64,000 nt of DNA from Collimonas fungivorans (GCF_001584145.1 NZ_CP013232.1:5208001-5272000); one strand, 5' to 3'. Counted from the stretch's first letter, positions 17,169-27,884 are shown. Translations and numbers: made by a program. The notes: generated by a model from the letters alone, not told the origin.

Positions 17169-17441
17169 AGTGTTGTCTCGAAAGTAGCGCGCATTATTTC
17201 AGCGCATGTTTTTGCTTTGGCTCGCCGCGGCAGTCCGGAAATTTAGTTGCCAACGGGAAATCTCCCGTAATATATCAGTAAACTCTTTGCAGCAAACCCT
17301 TAGCAGCAAACTGATAGTAGTAACTCGCAGCAAATTTCACAGCCGGCGCCGCACGATGCGGCCAATGATAAGCGGGTTGTTGGAAAAGTCGCAAGTAGCA
17401 AGACCTCGGTCTGGCCAGCATGCAGCAGGTGAAAGTCGTGT

Positions 17442-17921
17442 TTAGTGCAGCTGGCGCGGCTCAGGATCGTCGTCTTCGTCGAGAAACAGCTCGTCGAACA
17501 TCAAGCCGTCCGGCTCCTTGCCCTGGCTCCATAGCACCATCAATACGATCACCTTGAGTTTGTCGAGCGGGACCGGAGTCTCGCTGACGGTCAACGCGCG
17601 CTCAATGACAATCTCGCGTTGCACCGGGTTGAGCATCTTGGCCGACTCCAGGAACTGGATGAAGCCGATCGCAGGAATGCCCAGCACATCGATCTCTTGC
17701 TGGGCGTAAATGCGGATGCCAAAAGAAAAAGCGGTTTGCTGCGGGTATTTATCGGCGAACTCGTGGTTGGTTTCCGCCAGGTCCGTCAGCCAGCCGAGCG
17801 CCTTGGCTATCTCTTCTTCTTCAAAGCCGATCGCCGACAGCTTCTTGACCAAAGCCTCCGGTTCAGGGCAGGCGTCGGGCCGATAATAAGTTTCATACAG
17901 ATAAACAAGGACTTCAAACAT
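17442..17921 (-). CDS. smg: Smg family protein (DUF494)
   Basis: A 159-residue acidic protein of the DUF494/Smg family, recognised by [20 protein letters not shown] and [25 protein letters not shown]. The C-terminus is very acidic ([10 protein letters not shown]). Its function is unknown; the gene stands beside dprA and topB in many beta- and gammaproteobacteria, as here. The 273 bp between it and topB hold no gene; I see only loose GCAGCAAA-like repeats there. Confidence 0.9.
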   Translation of the reverse strand: MFEVLVYLYETYYRPDACPEPEALVKKLSAIGFEEEEIAKALGWLTDLAETNHEFADKYPQQTAFSFGIRIYAQQEIDVLGIPAIGFIQFLESAKMLNPVQREIVIERALTVSETPVPLDKLKVIVLMVLWSQGKEPDGLMFDELFLDEDDDPEPRQLH

Positions 17922-18092
17922 GGTTCTACTGTATCGCTAAGGTAAGGGTAAGACAAGCAAAGTACAAGGGTAAGCGCAAAAACGCAGGGCAATGAAGCCG
18001 TTTCAGCCGACAGTATACGTATATTAGTATCGCAGATTTATGCCGGACCGCCCGAAATGGCAAAATATCATCATCCTTGCGCCTGGCTTGCA

Positions 18093-19223
18093 TCAGCCGA
18101 TGCGGCGGTAAATTGCGCCGGGCAAAACCTCTATCAGCCCCGCCAGCTCCAGCTCCAGCAACTGCCCGCCCAGGCTCGCCGCATCGCTGCCGCTGCGCGC
18201 CGCCAGAACGTCGAAACTGACCGGATCATACCCGAGTATAGCAAGCAGCTTCTGACCGCTGCTGTCAGCCGGCGCCGCATCGGACAGCGCCGCGGGTTCC
18301 GCCGGGGTTGCCGCTACTGCCCGCAAACTGCCCAGCTCTTCCAGGATATCCTGGGCCGATTCCACCAGCTTGGCGCCCTGCTTGATCAGCTGGTGGCAGC
18401 CTTTCGACAGCGGCGAGTGGATCGAACCGGGGATCGCGAACACATCCCGCCCCTGCTCGGCCGCCATCCTGGCGGTGATCAGCGAACCGGACTGGGCCGC
18501 TGCCTCGACTACCAGCACGCCGCGCGCCAGGCCGGAAATGATGCGGTTGCGGCGCGGAAAGTTGGCGGCGACGCCAGGCATGCCCAGCGGATACTCGCTG
18601 ACGATGCAGCCGGCCTCGGCAATCTGGTGCGCCAGCCCACGGTTGCGCGCCGGGTAGACGATGTCGGCGCCGGTGCCGATCACTGCCACCGTGCTGCCAC
18701 CCTCGGGATTGCCGGCAGCGCCGCGTAAAGCGCCCTGGTGGGCGGCGGCGTCTATCCCCAAGGCCATGCCGGAGATAACGGTAAGGCCGCGCTGGCTGAG
18801 GATTTCGGCAAAGCGGTCGGCATTGGCGATGCCCTGGACCGTAGCGTTGCGGCTGCCCACCACGGCCATGGCCGGCCGCTCCAGCAGTTCGGCGCGACCC
18901 TTCACGTACAGCATCAGCGGCGGATCGGAAATGTCCAGCAAGGCTTGCGGATAGCTGCTGTCGGCCAGCGTGAAAAGCCGGTTGCCAGGCTGTTGCAGCC
19001 ATTCCTTGGTGCGCTCTATCAGCGCCTGGAGAACTTCCGACGGCGCCGCCAGCAAGGCGTAGGCAATACGTTCGGGCACCACTTTATGCAAAGCGGAGAA
19101 GGAAGAGGAAAAGATATTGGCCGGCAGGCCGAAGGCCGCCAGCAGCCGGCGCGCGGTTTCCGCGCCGACGCCGGCCGTCTGTTCCAGACGCAGCCAGGCT
19201 GCCAGCTCATCGGCATCGACCAT
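18093..19223 (-). CDS. dprA: DNA-processing protein DprA
   Basis: A Rossmann-fold DprA/Smf protein. The N-terminal SAM-like part is LRLEQTAGVGAETARRLLAA, the central domain carries VGSRNATVQGIANADRFAEI and TVISGMALGIDAAAHQGALR, and the last 60 residues form a winged helix (LLELELAGLIEVLPGAIYRR). DprA loads RecA on incoming single-stranded DNA during natural transformation. I chose the ATG at 19223, where the family homology starts. The frame remains open to a TTG at 19310, which would add 29 low-complexity residues; neither start has a strong ribosome site. It lies between the LysM gene and smg. Confidence 0.92.
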   Translation of the reverse strand: MVDADELAAWLRLEQTAGVGAETARRLLAAFGLPANIFSSSFSALHKVVPERIAYALLAAPSEVLQALIERTKEWLQQPGNRLFTLADSSYPQALLDISDPPLMLYVKGRAELLERPAMAVVGSRNATVQGIANADRFAEILSQRGLTVISGMALGIDAAAHQGALRGAAGNPEGGSTVAVIGTGADIVYPARNRGLAHQIAEAGCIVSEYPLGMPGVAANFPRRNRIISGLARGVLVVEAAAQSGSLITARMAAEQGRDVFAIPGSIHSPLSKGCHQLIKQGAKLVESAQDILEELGSLRAVAATPAEPAALSDAAPADSSGQKLLAILGYDPVSFDVLAARSGSDAASLGGQLLELELAGLIEVLPGAIYRRIG

Positions 19224-19325
19224 GGCGTCGCTTGCATTGCCGCCAGCAGGCGGGCGGCGGTCTGCACCGCCGCCATCGTCATGAAGCTTATCGTTGTTTA
19301 TCGTTGTCAACAGCAGTAAAGACCT

Positions 19326-20390
19326 TTATTCCGGCGACCTGGCGATATCGCCGATATCGACCGTGTTCTGGACTTCCATGATCAGGCCATAGGAAATATG
19401 GTTGAACACACGGAAAATGAACAGGGTACCGTATTGTTCATCCGGCAGCTTGACCTTGTTGTTGTGATCGGCAGGATCCTTGACGGTTTTACCGAAACGG
19501 TACAGCTGCAGCACGGTGCCGATATCGATATTGTCAGCCTTGCCGCGGTTGATGCTGAGGATCTGGTTCTGCGCCGCGGTAGCCACGCCGCCGTAGACCG
19601 AGACCACGCGAGCGTTGACTTCGGTGGCCGGCGCATGCGGCACATAGTTCAGGATCGGCTCAACCGGGCGCGGGATGATGCGGTCGCCGACCTGCATTTC
19701 TTCCTTGGTGTCGACCACGCTGAATGTCGCCGCTTCGTCGGCAGTCTTGCCTCTGCGCTCCAGCTTCAGGGTGCCGAGGTACAGCGCTTCATTGGCGATG
19801 ACCTTGCCGGTATCCGGATCCTTGAGCGGATTGCCGGGACGGAATACCTGGAACGCGCTGGCGTCAGCCAGGTCGCCGCGGACATAGGCTTTATCGCCCT
19901 TGCCGAGGTTCAGATGGCCGTCCTGGACCGCCACGATATGTGGCGAATTCGCCAACTCGTCGTCTTCGACGATCAGCGGCTGCGACAGGAACGGGCCGAT
20001 GGCGTCGGTGGAAATGGCGGTGATCGCATCGCGGCCTATGCCTTGCACACGCGTTTGCGGCGACAACTTGACGACGCCGGGTTCGCCAGTCGATTTGCCG
20101 AGGCGCAGGCGGCCGTTGACGCGGTCAAAATAGACGATCTGGCCTGGATAAATCCAGTGCGGATTGCGAATCTGGTCCTGGTTCAGGCCCCATACCTGCG
20201 GCCAGCACCAAGGATGTTGCAGGAACTGCCCGGAAATTCCCCACAGCGTATCGCCACGCACTACAACGTGCTGATCCGGGGCATTGGGCAAGAATTCACA
20301 ACGCATGGTCTTGACCGCTTGGGCATGGGCCATGCCGCCAAATCCGGCACTTAAAGCAAGAAGGAGTGCAGCTGTGCTAAACTTTTTCAT
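19326..20390 (-). CDS. Exported LysM domain protein
   Basis: A 354-residue protein with a signal peptide (MKKFSTAALLLALSAGFGGM, cut after AHA near residue 23). One LysM module follows at about residues 40-90 (HVVVRGDTLWGISGQFLQHP, IRNPHWIYPGQIVYF), which binds peptidoglycan glycan. The C-terminal 250 residues have no catalytic motif that I recognise. The start at 20390 is set by the signal peptide. It is divergent from def, and the LysM–dprA against def–fmt arrangement is conserved in betaproteobacteria. A role in cell envelope maintenance is likely; the precise function is unknown. Confidence 0.85.
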   Translation of the reverse strand: MKKFSTAALLLALSAGFGGMAHAQAVKTMRCEFLPNAPDQHVVVRGDTLWGISGQFLQHPWCWPQVWGLNQDQIRNPHWIYPGQIVYFDRVNGRLRLGKSTGEPGVVKLSPQTRVQGIGRDAITAISTDAIGPFLSQPLIVEDDELANSPHIVAVQDGHLNLGKGDKAYVRGDLADASAFQVFRPGNPLKDPDTGKVIANEALYLGTLKLERRGKTADEAATFSVVDTKEEMQVGDRIIPRPVEPILNYVPHAPATEVNARVVSVYGGVATAAQNQILSINRGKADNIDIGTVLQLYRFGKTVKDPADHNNKVKLPDEQYGTLFIFRVFNHISYGLIMEVQNTVDIGDIARSPE

Positions 20391-20565
20391 ATTGTTTCCG
20401 GTGGATACTGCGTTAAATTGGCGCCTACACCCTCGTTGGTTCGTCGCCACGGCTTTGATCGGCAAAGCAAAAAACTTGCCATAGTGAATCAAATTTTGCC
20501 CATAATCGATTGAACTAGCAAGAGAAAACCCCTTCCAAACCGCCTAAATTGTTACGCAATCTCGT

Positions 20566-21096
20566 ATGTCCTTATTAAATATCCTGCGTTATCCTGACGT
20601 CCGTTTGCACAAAATTGCCAAGCCTGTGACAGTTTTTGACACCCGGCTCAAAAAATTGATCGCCGACATGGCTGAAACCATGTACGAAGCGCCCGGCGTC
20701 GGGCTGGCTGCTTCGCAAGTCGACGTCCATGAACAACTGGTGGTGATCGACACTTCCGATACCGGCACCGACCTGCGGGTTTTCATCAATCCGGAAATCC
20801 TCTGGGCCAGCGAAGAAAAGCAGGTTTACGACGAAGGCTGCCTGTCGGTGCCAGGCGTCTATGATGGCGTCGAACGTCCGGCGCGCGTCAAGGTGCGCGC
20901 CCTGGATGCCGACGGCAAGCCGTTTGAGGTCGATGCCGATGGCTTGCTGGCGGTGTGCATCCAGCATGAAATGGATCACTTGATGGGCAAGGTTTTTGTC
21001 GAATACCTGTCGCCTTTGAAGCGCAACCGGATCAAGTCCAAGATGCTCAAGGAAGAACGCGAGCTGAAACGCGACAAGCAATACGCTACAAGATAA
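20566..21096 (+). CDS. def: Peptide deformylase
   Basis: A 176-residue metalloenzyme that removes the formyl group from the N-terminal methionine of new proteins. All three motifs are present: [16 protein letters not shown] with metal ligand Cys92, and QHEMDHLMG with His134, Glu135 and His138. It is followed by fmt, which adds the formyl group to initiator tRNA, so the pair forms one functional unit. The 183 bp between them contain a palindromic repeat. Confidence 0.97.
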   Translation: MSLLNILRYPDVRLHKIAKPVTVFDTRLKKLIADMAETMYEAPGVGLAASQVDVHEQLVVIDTSDTGTDLRVFINPEILWASEEKQVYDEGCLSVPGVYDGVERPARVKVRALDADGKPFEVDADGLLAVCIQHEMDHLMGKVFVEYLSPLKRNRIKSKMLKEERELKRDKQYATR

Positions 21097-21191
21097 GCAA
21101 CACCGATGACTCTTCAAACGTATTTCATATGGAGATACATTTCTGTTTTGCGCAGTTATTGCGTTACCTGAAATTCCCGCCCTATTTAGTT

Positions 21192-21254
21192 GGGGACAGA
21201 GTAATTCGCCACGCTACGGTGGCTCTTAAACTCTACCCGAGCGGCTCTGTCCCG
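21192..21254. repeat. Nested palindromic (REP-like) element between def and fmt
   Basis: Outer arms GGGACAGAG (21193-21201) and CTCTGTCCC (21245-21253) are perfect inverted repeats about 43 bp apart. Between them lies a smaller hairpin GCCAC-GCTACG-GTGGC (21208-21223). GGGGACAGAG ends of this type recur in intergenic repeats of betaproteobacteria, often tied to REP-associated tyrosine transposases, but no such gene is in the window. In the transcript it would form a branched structure just upstream of fmt. Confidence 0.6.
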
Positions 21255-21279
21255 CAATTGTTGTGACTGTATCGCCCTC

Positions 21280-22233
21280 ATGAAAATCATCTTCGCCGGA
21301 ACCCCCGAATTCGCCGCGGTGGCGCTCAAGGCCTTGCACGACGCTGGCCATCAGGTCCCGCTGGTGCTGACCCAGCCAGACCGCCCGGCCGGCCGCGGCA
21401 TGCAGCTGCATGCATCGCCGGTCAAGCAGTTTGCGCTGGACCACCAGATACCGGTAGCGCAGCCGGTATCGCTGCGGCTGGACGGCAAGCATCCGGACGT
21501 AGCCAGGGAAGCCCATGAACTGCTGCAAGCCACGCCGCACGACATCATGGTGGTGGCCGCCTACGGCCTGATCCTGCCGCCCAGCGTGCTGGACATTCCG
21601 CCGCGCGGCTGCCTCAACATCCACGGCTCGCTGCTGCCGCGCTGGCGCGGTGCGGCGCCTATCCATCGTGCAATCGAAGCCGGCGACGGCGAAACCGGCA
21701 TCACCATCATGCAAATGGACCAGGGACTGGATACGGGCGCCATGCTGCTGATCGAGAAAATGGCGATCAGCGCCAGCGACACCACCGGTACGCTGCATGA
21801 CAAGATGGCAAAACTCGGCGGCGACATGATTGTCGAAGCGCTGCGCCGCCTGGAGCAGGATGCCTTGCCGGCGACGCCGCAGCCGGAGCAAGGCGTGACC
21901 TATGCCGCCAAGATCAGCAAGGAGGAAGCGGCCCTCGATTTCTCGCTGCCGGCCGCAGTCCTGGAACGCAAGATACGCGCATTCAATCCGTTCCCGGCCG
22001 CCTCCGCCGTGTTCGCCGGAGTCACCCTGAAGTTGTGGCAAGCTCAGGTAGTTGCCGCCGACGGCAAGCATGTGGCGGGAACCGTCATCAGCGCGGACGC
22101 GCAAGATGGCGTGATCGTGGCCTGCGGCAGCGATGCACTGCGCATTACCGAATTGCAAAAGCCGGGCGGCAAACGCTTGCCGGCAGCTGAGTTCCTGAAA
22201 GCCTTCCCGATGCAGGGCGGCAGATTCAATTAG
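21280..22233 (+). CDS. fmt: Methionyl-tRNA formyltransferase
   Basis: A 317-residue enzyme that transfers a formyl group from 10-formyltetrahydrofolate to Met-tRNA(fMet). The N-terminal formyltransferase domain holds [20 protein letters not shown] and the catalytic region [20 protein letters not shown]. The C-terminal domain (about 207-310) binds tRNA. It follows def. Its last bases overlap the convergent mutarotase gene by eight bases. Confidence 0.97.
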   Translation: MKIIFAGTPEFAAVALKALHDAGHQVPLVLTQPDRPAGRGMQLHASPVKQFALDHQIPVAQPVSLRLDGKHPDVAREAHELLQATPHDIMVVAAYGLILPPSVLDIPPRGCLNIHGSLLPRWRGAAPIHRAIEAGDGETGITIMQMDQGLDTGAMLLIEKMAISASDTTGTLHDKMAKLGGDMIVEALRRLEQDALPATPQPEQGVTYAAKISKEEAALDFSLPAAVLERKIRAFNPFPAASAVFAGVTLKLWQAQVVAADGKHVAGTVISADAQDGVIVACGSDALRITELQKPGGKRLPAAEFLKAFPMQGGRFN

Positions 22234-23098
22234 ACGCCGGTCGGGCGACCAACACACATTCCAGGTTTTGAGAACCGCTCCAGCTTGCGTTCGGCGCCAG
22301 CTGGAGCGGATGCTCGACTGCTGCGGCCTCGATGCAGACAAACTGCTGGTAAGAATCCAGCTTCAGGTCGGCGATTTTTGCGCAGCCGTTTTCCCATGGA
22401 TTCCACACCACTGCATCGGCAAACCCGTTCTGGGTCACGATCATGCTTTGTTTGTGGCTGCTTAAGGTAATCGGCTTGTCGACCGCAAAATAAACCCGGT
22501 CAACTTCCTCGGTGACATGCAGCACCTCTTCCTCTGCAACCTTGATGCGGCGATTGTCGACCGAGTCGCGGTAGCGATAGCCTTTGAGGCCGTACAAGGC
22601 AGCTTCGGCAACCTGCGCATTCAGGTAGGTATGCAAGGCGCAGGTGAATTCGAAAGGCTGGCTGCCGGTATTTTTCACCACCAGCTCGGTATTCAGGCTC
22701 TGGCCGGAAAATGTGATGCGCAACTCAAGCGCGAAAGCATGCGGGAATACCTGCCGGGTCTGTTCCGAATCGGTCAGGCCGAGGCAGATCAGGCCGCTGC
22801 CGTCTACCTGCCGCGAGGATTCCAGCAAGGCCCATGCGCTAAGGCGGGCAAAGCCGTGTTTGGGTAGCGGCCCTTCGCTGGCGAACTGCGGGAAAATCAC
22901 CGGGATGCCGCCGCGGATTGCCGCATCGCTGCGCCATGAATTGAGCGGGCTCATGAACAAACGCTCGACGCCGTCCGGTCCGCGCCAGGAACAGACGTGG
23001 CCGCCGTGCAGCGCCACCTCCACCCGGGCGCCGTCGGCCGCGATGGCGATAATGAAATCGTTGGTCTCTTGCAGGTTTTTCGGATTTAGCACAATCAT
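22226..23098 (-). CDS. D-hexose-6-phosphate mutarotase (YeaD-like aldose 1-epimerase)
   Basis: A 290-residue galactose-mutarotase-like protein. Characteristic parts are [44 protein letters not shown] (with the catalytic His region), and [19 protein letters not shown]. It is expected to speed anomer exchange of hexose 6-phosphates. The ATG at 23098 has GGGAG six bases upstream and starts with [14 protein letters not shown]; the longer open frame to 23212 would overlap the acetyltransferase gene. It is convergent with fmt. Confidence 0.9.
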   Translation of the reverse strand: MIVLNPKNLQETNDFIIAIAADGARVEVALHGGHVCSWRGPDGVERLFMSPLNSWRSDAAIRGGIPVIFPQFASEGPLPKHGFARLSAWALLESSRQVDGSGLICLGLTDSEQTRQVFPHAFALELRITFSGQSLNTELVVKNTGSQPFEFTCALHTYLNAQVAEAALYGLKGYRYRDSVDNRRIKVAEEEVLHVTEEVDRVYFAVDKPITLSSHKQSMIVTQNGFADAVVWNPWENGCAKIADLKLDSYQQFVCIEAAAVEHPLQLAPNASWSGSQNLECVLVARPASN

Positions 23099-23147
23099 GT
23101 CTCCCGTCGCTGGCCGCGCCCCATCAACATTATGCAGAAGTTTACCG

Positions 23148-23636
23148 TCATACGGGTTTGCAAACCGGAACGGCCAGGCTGATCCCGTGCTGCGTGAAAC
23201 CGAAGTGTTCATAGAAGCGATGCGCGTCCATCCGTTTCAGGTTGGACGACAAGGCAATCTTGTAACAGCCGGCCTCGCCGGCTATGCGCACGGCATGATC
23301 CAGCATCACGCTGCCTATGCCCTGGCCGCGGCAGGCGCGGCTGATGACGACCGCATCCATCACTGCCTGCTGGCTGCCTTCATGGGTCAGGCTGCAGAAA
23401 ACCAGCAGGCTGAAGCTGCCGACCGCTACCCCATCGGCGAATACCAGGAAAGCCCGGAAGTACGGATAGACAGCCATCCTGGCCATGATCTGGCGCGCGC
23501 CTTCGGCGTCCAGCGTGGCGCGGGTTGGTTCATCATCCATCTCGGCCAGCAGCGCCACCAAAGTCTCGGCGTCGCCAGGTGTGGCCTGGCGCACCGTAAC
23601 CTGCGGCAAAGGGGGATCGGAAACGGCGGAAGTCAT
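23148..23636 (-). CDS. GNAT family N-acetyltransferase
   Basis: A 162-residue GNAT protein. The acetyl-CoA pyrophosphate loop is VISRACRGQGIGSVMLDHAV and the C-terminal helix-strand reads CYKIALSSNLKRMDAHRFYE followed by HFGFTQHGI. The substrate cannot be deduced. It lies 49 bp upstream of the mutarotase gene on the same strand and may share its transcript. Confidence 0.88.
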   Translation of the reverse strand: MTSAVSDPPLPQVTVRQATPGDAETLVALLAEMDDEPTRATLDAEGARQIMARMAVYPYFRAFLVFADGVAVGSFSLLVFCSLTHEGSQQAVMDAVVISRACRGQGIGSVMLDHAVRIAGEAGCYKIALSSNLKRMDAHRFYEHFGFTQHGISLAVPVCKPV

Positions 23637-23700
23637 TGCTTTTTACTCCGTGTCGGAATTATTCGTGAGAATAAAGACTATACCGAAAATTCCGCGCAGA

Positions 23701-23749
23701 GAAAAAAATGGCGCGACTGGCTTGCTGAAAATCGCAGGCGGCGCGCCAT
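23701..23749 (-). terminator. Rho-independent terminator of phnCDE
   Basis: On the minus strand ATGGCGCG (23742-23749) pairs with CGCGCCAT (23708-23715) across a 26-base loop and is followed by seven T residues. It lies 30 bp after the phnE stop codon. The long loop makes it a moderate call. Confidence 0.6.
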
Positions 23750-23778
23750 CGGTTGATGCAAAAACAGAAATGAAATAT

Positions 23779-24582
23779 TTAAATAAACAATTTGCGCAAG
23801 CGCGATGAAACCAGGTCAATCGCGCTGACCGCCAGCACGATCATGATCAGCACCGCACATGTCTGGCCATATTCGAAGCTGCGGATCACTTCCCACAAGA
23901 TCACGCCGATGCCGCCGGCGCCGACCATGCCGACCACCGTCGCCGAGCGCACATTGGCTTCAAAACGGTACAGCACGTAGGAAATCCAGAGCGGCATCAC
24001 TTGCGGCAATACACCGTAGACGATTTCTTCCAGGGCGTTGGCGCCGGTGGCGCGTATTCCTTCGACCGGCTGCGGATCGATGGCTTCGACCGCTTCCGAA
24101 AACAGCTTGGACAAAGTACCGGTGGTCGCCACAAACAGGGCCAGCACGCCGGCAAACGGTCCCAGGCCGACCGCCACCACGAACAGCATGGCAAACACCA
24201 TTTCATTGATGGCGCGCGCCGCATCCATCAAGCGCCGCACCGGCTGGTTGATCCAGGCCGGAGCAATATTGGATGAAGCCAGCAAACCGCAAGGCACCGC
24301 GCACACGATCGCCAGTGCCGTACCCCAGACCGCGATCTGTATGGTCACGATCAATTCCTGCAGGTAGGTGCGCCAGTCGTGGAAATCGGGCGGGAAAAAA
24401 CTGGCGGCGTACGTGCCCATGTTGCCGCCGTCGCGCAGCAGTTCCAGCGGCCGCATGTCGGCCCCGCGCCAGGAAGCGATCAGCACGGCCAGCAGCACAC
24501 CCCAGAACAGGGTGCGGCCTATCGATTGCTTGGGCGGTGCAGGGAATGCAGTTTGCATTTTCAGAGATACAGGACTTGTCAT
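23779..24582 (-). CDS. phnE: Phosphonate ABC transporter permease
   Basis: A 267-residue inner-membrane permease with about six hydrophobic segments. The ATPase-coupling EAA-like loop is visible around [20 protein letters not shown], and the pattern AAGGIGV-like [20 protein letters not shown] is typical of PhnE. It forms the channel for a phosphonate, phosphite or related oxyanion with PhnC and PhnD. It begins two bases after the phnD stop codon. Confidence 0.9.
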   Translation of the reverse strand: MTSPVSLKMQTAFPAPPKQSIGRTLFWGVLLAVLIASWRGADMRPLELLRDGGNMGTYAASFFPPDFHDWRTYLQELIVTIQIAVWGTALAIVCAVPCGLLASSNIAPAWINQPVRRLMDAARAINEMVFAMLFVVAVGLGPFAGVLALFVATTGTLSKLFSEAVEAIDPQPVEGIRATGANALEEIVYGVLPQVMPLWISYVLYRFEANVRSATVVGMVGAGGIGVILWEVIRSFEYGQTCAVLIMIVLAVSAIDLVSSRLRKLFI

Positions 24583-24584
24583 TC

Positions 24585-25559
24585 TCAGGATTTGGCCAGG
24601 TCGGACAATTTACGGTTGATGTCGTCCAGCTTGGCTTTCTTGTCGTCGGCGCTCAGGTTGGCGTCGGCTTCCAGCTTGCCCTTTTGCTTGAACAGTTCCA
24701 GTTGGCGGATGGGATTCAGCTGCGCATCGCTGGACTCTTCAAAGCCGCTGTATTCCAGCTTGGCCAGCTGCGCTTTTTCCTGCGCTGCATTAGGACCGGT
24801 CTTGCCGTAAGTGACGAAAAATTCCTTGATCTTGGCTTTGACGTCGGTCGGCAAGTCTTTACGCCACACCAGCGGATCGGCTGCGATCAGCGGCGATTTC
24901 CAGACAATCCGGACTTCCTTGGCGACTGCCGGCTGACGCTCTTCGATGCGGGCCATGGTGTCTGAAGCAAACACCGCGGCATCGATCTGCTTGTTGGCGA
25001 CCGCCAGGATATTGGCTTCGTGGTTGGAAGTGCGGATCACCTTGAACGCTGTCTTCGAATCGACATTGTTTTTTGCAAAGATGTAGTAGCTTGGCACCAG
25101 GAAACCGGAAGTCGAATTCGGATCGCCAATGCCGAAAGTCAGACTCTTGGCGTTTTTCAGGATGTCTTCGATGCTCTTGTTCGGGCTGTCTTTCTGCACG
25201 CCCACCAGGCTGTAATAGCCGGCGCTGCCATCCGGATTGACCACATGCGCGAATACTTCGCCGCTGGCGCGGTCGACCGCTTCCATCGCCGATTTGTTGC
25301 CGAACCAGCCCATCTGCACCTTGCCGAAACGCATGCCTTCAATGATGCCGGCATAGTCGGAAGCGAAGAAGCCGTTGACCTTGATGCCGGTGCGCTTACT
25401 CAATTCATCCAGCACCGGCTGCCAGTCCTGCTTCAGGTTTTTCGACGATTCGGTCGAGATGATGCCGAAATTCAGCACCTTGACGTCGTCGGCATGCGCA
25501 GCCGACGCTGCCAGCATCGCCATGGTGATTGCGGCGCCGGAAAATAATTTTGCAAACAT
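24585..25559 (-). CDS. phnD: Phosphonate/phosphite ABC transporter substrate-binding protein
   Basis: A 324-residue exported binding protein. The signal peptide [20 protein letters not shown] ends AHA-DD. The mature part has the PhnD pattern [40 protein letters not shown] and [21 protein letters not shown] predicted coiled tail rich in Lys/Asp/Ala ends the protein. The ATG at 25559 is set by AGGAG and the signal peptide. No carbon-phosphorus lyase or phosphonatase is in the window, so the transported compound is open. Confidence 0.92.
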   Translation of the reverse strand: MFAKLFSGAAITMAMLAASAAHADDVKVLNFGIISTESSKNLKQDWQPVLDELSKRTGIKVNGFFASDYAGIIEGMRFGKVQMGWFGNKSAMEAVDRASGEVFAHVVNPDGSAGYYSLVGVQKDSPNKSIEDILKNAKSLTFGIGDPNSTSGFLVPSYYIFAKNNVDSKTAFKVIRTSNHEANILAVANKQIDAAVFASDTMARIEERQPAVAKEVRIVWKSPLIAADPLVWRKDLPTDVKAKIKEFFVTYGKTGPNAAQEKAQLAKLEYSGFEESSDAQLNPIRQLELFKQKGKLEADANLSADDKKAKLDDINRKLSDLAKS

Positions 25560-25622
25560 GATGTGGAACTCCTGAATGGAAGGGGTGGTACTCATTTACG
25601 AAACTGCGTTACAAGCTGAGCC

Positions 25623-26474
25623 TCAGGCTGCGACCGCCAGCACCGGCACGCCGTCGAAAGGCCCAGGCTCAGGTACAGCGGCAGCAGGCCGGGTCAAGGT
25701 GTTGGAACCGCCCAGGATGTCTTCTGCTTCGCTGCCGTACAGTTCGCGCAGCATCGGCTCGGTCAGGGCGCTGGAAGGGCCGTCGTACACCACGCGGCCT
25801 TTATGCAAGGCTACCGTGCGCGGACAGAAACGCAGGGCGACATCGACCTGATGCAGCGACACCAGGACCGTGCTGCCGTCGCGCTGGTTAACATCGGCCA
25901 GCGTCTGCATCACGCGCCGCGCCGACTCTGGATCGAGCGAAGCAATCGGCTCGTCGGCCAGCACCACGCGCGCCTTCTGCACGATAGTGCGGGCAATCGC
26001 AGCCCGTTGCTGCTGGCCGCCGGACAGCGCCGAAGCGCGTTTATAGGCGTGGTCGGAAATGCCGACCCGCGCCAGTGCTTCCAGGCCCAGCGCTTTTTCT
26101 TCCGCGGTAAACAGTTTGAAACAGCTGCGCCAAAGCGGCATGCGCGACAGGCCGCCGGTCAATACATTGGTCAGCACAGGCAACCGCCCGACCAGGTTGA
26201 ATTGCTGGAAAACGAAACCGACGTTGGCGCGCACTGCACGGATGTTGCGGTCGACAAGACCGTCCTTCTGTACTGACTGGCCATCGATAGAGATTGTGCC
26301 GCCGCTGTTATCTGCAGCCATCAATCCGGAAATATGCCGCAAAAGAGTCGATTTCCCGGAGCCTGATGCGCCGATCAAGGCCACCATCTCGCCTTGCGCG
26401 AAGCGCAGGCTGACATTGTCGAGGGCGCGAAACCCGCCGCGGAACGTCTTTGATAAACCTTTGATTTCAACCAT
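25623..26474 (-). CDS. phnC: Phosphonate ABC transporter ATP-binding protein
   Basis: A 283-residue ABC ATPase of the PhnC group. Walker A is GASGSGKST, the signature is [13 protein letters not shown], and Walker B is [16 protein letters not shown]. The C-terminal extension after residue 245 is Pro/Ala rich and not needed for the ATPase. Start choice between ATG 26474 ([10 protein letters not shown]) and ATG 26489 (MAVHI) is uncertain. It is the first gene of phnC-phnD-phnE. Confidence 0.9.
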   Translation of the reverse strand: MVEIKGLSKTFRGGFRALDNVSLRFAQGEMVALIGASGSGKSTLLRHISGLMAADNSGGTISIDGQSVQKDGLVDRNIRAVRANVGFVFQQFNLVGRLPVLTNVLTGGLSRMPLWRSCFKLFTAEEKALGLEALARVGISDHAYKRASALSGGQQQRAAIARTIVQKARVVLADEPIASLDPESARRVMQTLADVNQRDGSTVLVSLHQVDVALRFCPRTVALHKGRVVYDGPSSALTEPMLRELYGSEAEDILGGSNTLTRPAAAVPEPGPFDGVPVLAVAA

Positions 26475-26710
26475 GATATGTACCGCCATTACTCTTTTGA
26501 ATGGCGGAAGTATTGCGGTCAAATATGTCAGGCGTATGAAAGTTTTGTGACGATTCGATTACAACAGGCAGAAATGTAGACAATCTACAAGTCTGTTTTG
26601 ACTGGCTTGGTTGGCGCTAGAAATTACTTTTTTGCGGGGAAGGCACACCCGGTTGTGCCAACACGCATCGTCGCTCCGACAGGGAAAACGATGCTGTATT
26701 GACCACGACC

Positions 26711-27805
26711 CTAGCGCTGTACCACAATCGGATTGACGCTGGTGCGCTGGCGGATCTGCTGCAGGATGCTGTCGGCATCGGAACGGCTGGTGTAAGGCCC
26801 CGCATACAGGCGATACAAGCCATTGACAGCGACGCTGTTGAGAGAGTTGACCAAGCCGGACAATTCCTGCATCAGGCGATTGCGGGCGCCATCGGCATTG
26901 GCTTGCTGGGAATAGGCGCCGAACTGCAGATAGAAGCCGCTGGCCAGGGTGCCGTTGCCATCGCTCTGCGCCAAGGCGGGAGCGGCCATGGCTGCAGCGG
27001 GGGACGATGGCGGATCAAGCAGCAGCGGTTGCGCCGTCAGCACCGGCATGTCCACCGATTCAGCGACCACGGTTGCCGGCGCGCCGTTGTCCCTGGCCGG
27101 CTCAGACAGAGCTTGCGGCGGCGCTGCCGCCAGCGTCCCGTTCTGGCGCTGCTTGTTCATGGCGATGATATCGGCCGGCAGCAGGCGCTCCACCTCGAGC
27201 TGGCTGCTGCCGCTGTTCAGGTAACCGAGCTTCAGCGCCGCCGTATAGGACAGGTCGATGATGCGGCTGGAGTGGAACGGTCCCCTGTCGTTGACCCGCA
27301 CGATCACCTGCGCGCCGGTTTTCAGGTTGGTCACCCTGGCATATGAAGGGATAGGCAAGGTCGGGTGGGCGGCTGTCATCTTGTACATGTCGTACAGTTC
27401 GCCGGAAGATGTCTTCTGCTTATGGAATTTCTTGCCGTACCAGCTGCCGGTGCCGCGCTGCTTGAACGGCTGGTCGTCGGTCATCGGTGTGTAGGTCTTG
27501 CCAAACACCACATAGGGCTTGTTGCCGGTACGCGAATAGGGTTCAACTACAGGAATGGCATCCGGGGTGTCCAGCAGCCCGTCAGGGACGGCATCGCCCG
27601 GGCCGTCATCCTTGTAGTAGCCGCCGCGGCCGGAGCCGGCAGGCGGCAGCACAGGCACGTTGCGGCCGGCGGTGTTGCCGGCGCCCGACTTGGCCGGCAC
27701 GCCCGGAACTGACGACGTTTTCGGCGAAGTGCCGCAACCGGCCAGGATCAGCGATAGCAGCAAGGCGCTGGAATAGGTAACAACGTTGTAGCGGCGCCTT
27801 AGCAT
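26711..27805 (-). CDS. rlpA: Septal ring lytic transglycosylase RlpA, lipoprotein
   Basis: A 364-residue outer-membrane lipoprotein. The lipobox LILAGC places lipidation at Cys24. A Pro/Gly-rich linker follows, then the double-psi beta-barrel domain (GTGSWYGKKFHKQKTSSGEL, TNLKTGAQVIVRVNDRGPFH), then a linker rich in Ala/Pro, and a C-terminal SPOR domain of about 75 residues (FYLQFGAYSQQANADGARNR) that binds denuded septal glycan. RlpA cleaves naked glycan strands at division sites. It is last in the rod-shape gene block. Confidence 0.93.
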   Translation of the reverse strand: MLRRRYNVVTYSSALLLSLILAGCGTSPKTSSVPGVPAKSGAGNTAGRNVPVLPPAGSGRGGYYKDDGPGDAVPDGLLDTPDAIPVVEPYSRTGNKPYVVFGKTYTPMTDDQPFKQRGTGSWYGKKFHKQKTSSGELYDMYKMTAAHPTLPIPSYARVTNLKTGAQVIVRVNDRGPFHSSRIIDLSYTAALKLGYLNSGSSQLEVERLLPADIIAMNKQRQNGTLAAAPPQALSEPARDNGAPATVVAESVDMPVLTAQPLLLDPPSSPAAAMAAPALAQSDGNGTLASGFYLQFGAYSQQANADGARNRLMQELSGLVNSLNSVAVNGLYRLYAGPYTSRSDADSILQQIRQRTSVNPIVVQR

Positions 27806-27884
27806 GCACTCCCCTGAAGATAGAGACTGAAAACAGATAATTGCATCAATGGACCCCGTTGCGGCCGCACAAGTTCAACCGCGC

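Noticed and set aside
17258..17335. Loose GCAGCAAA-like repeats between topB and smg
   Set aside because: Copies differ in spacing and sequence; not distinguishable from chance in AT-richer intergenic DNA.
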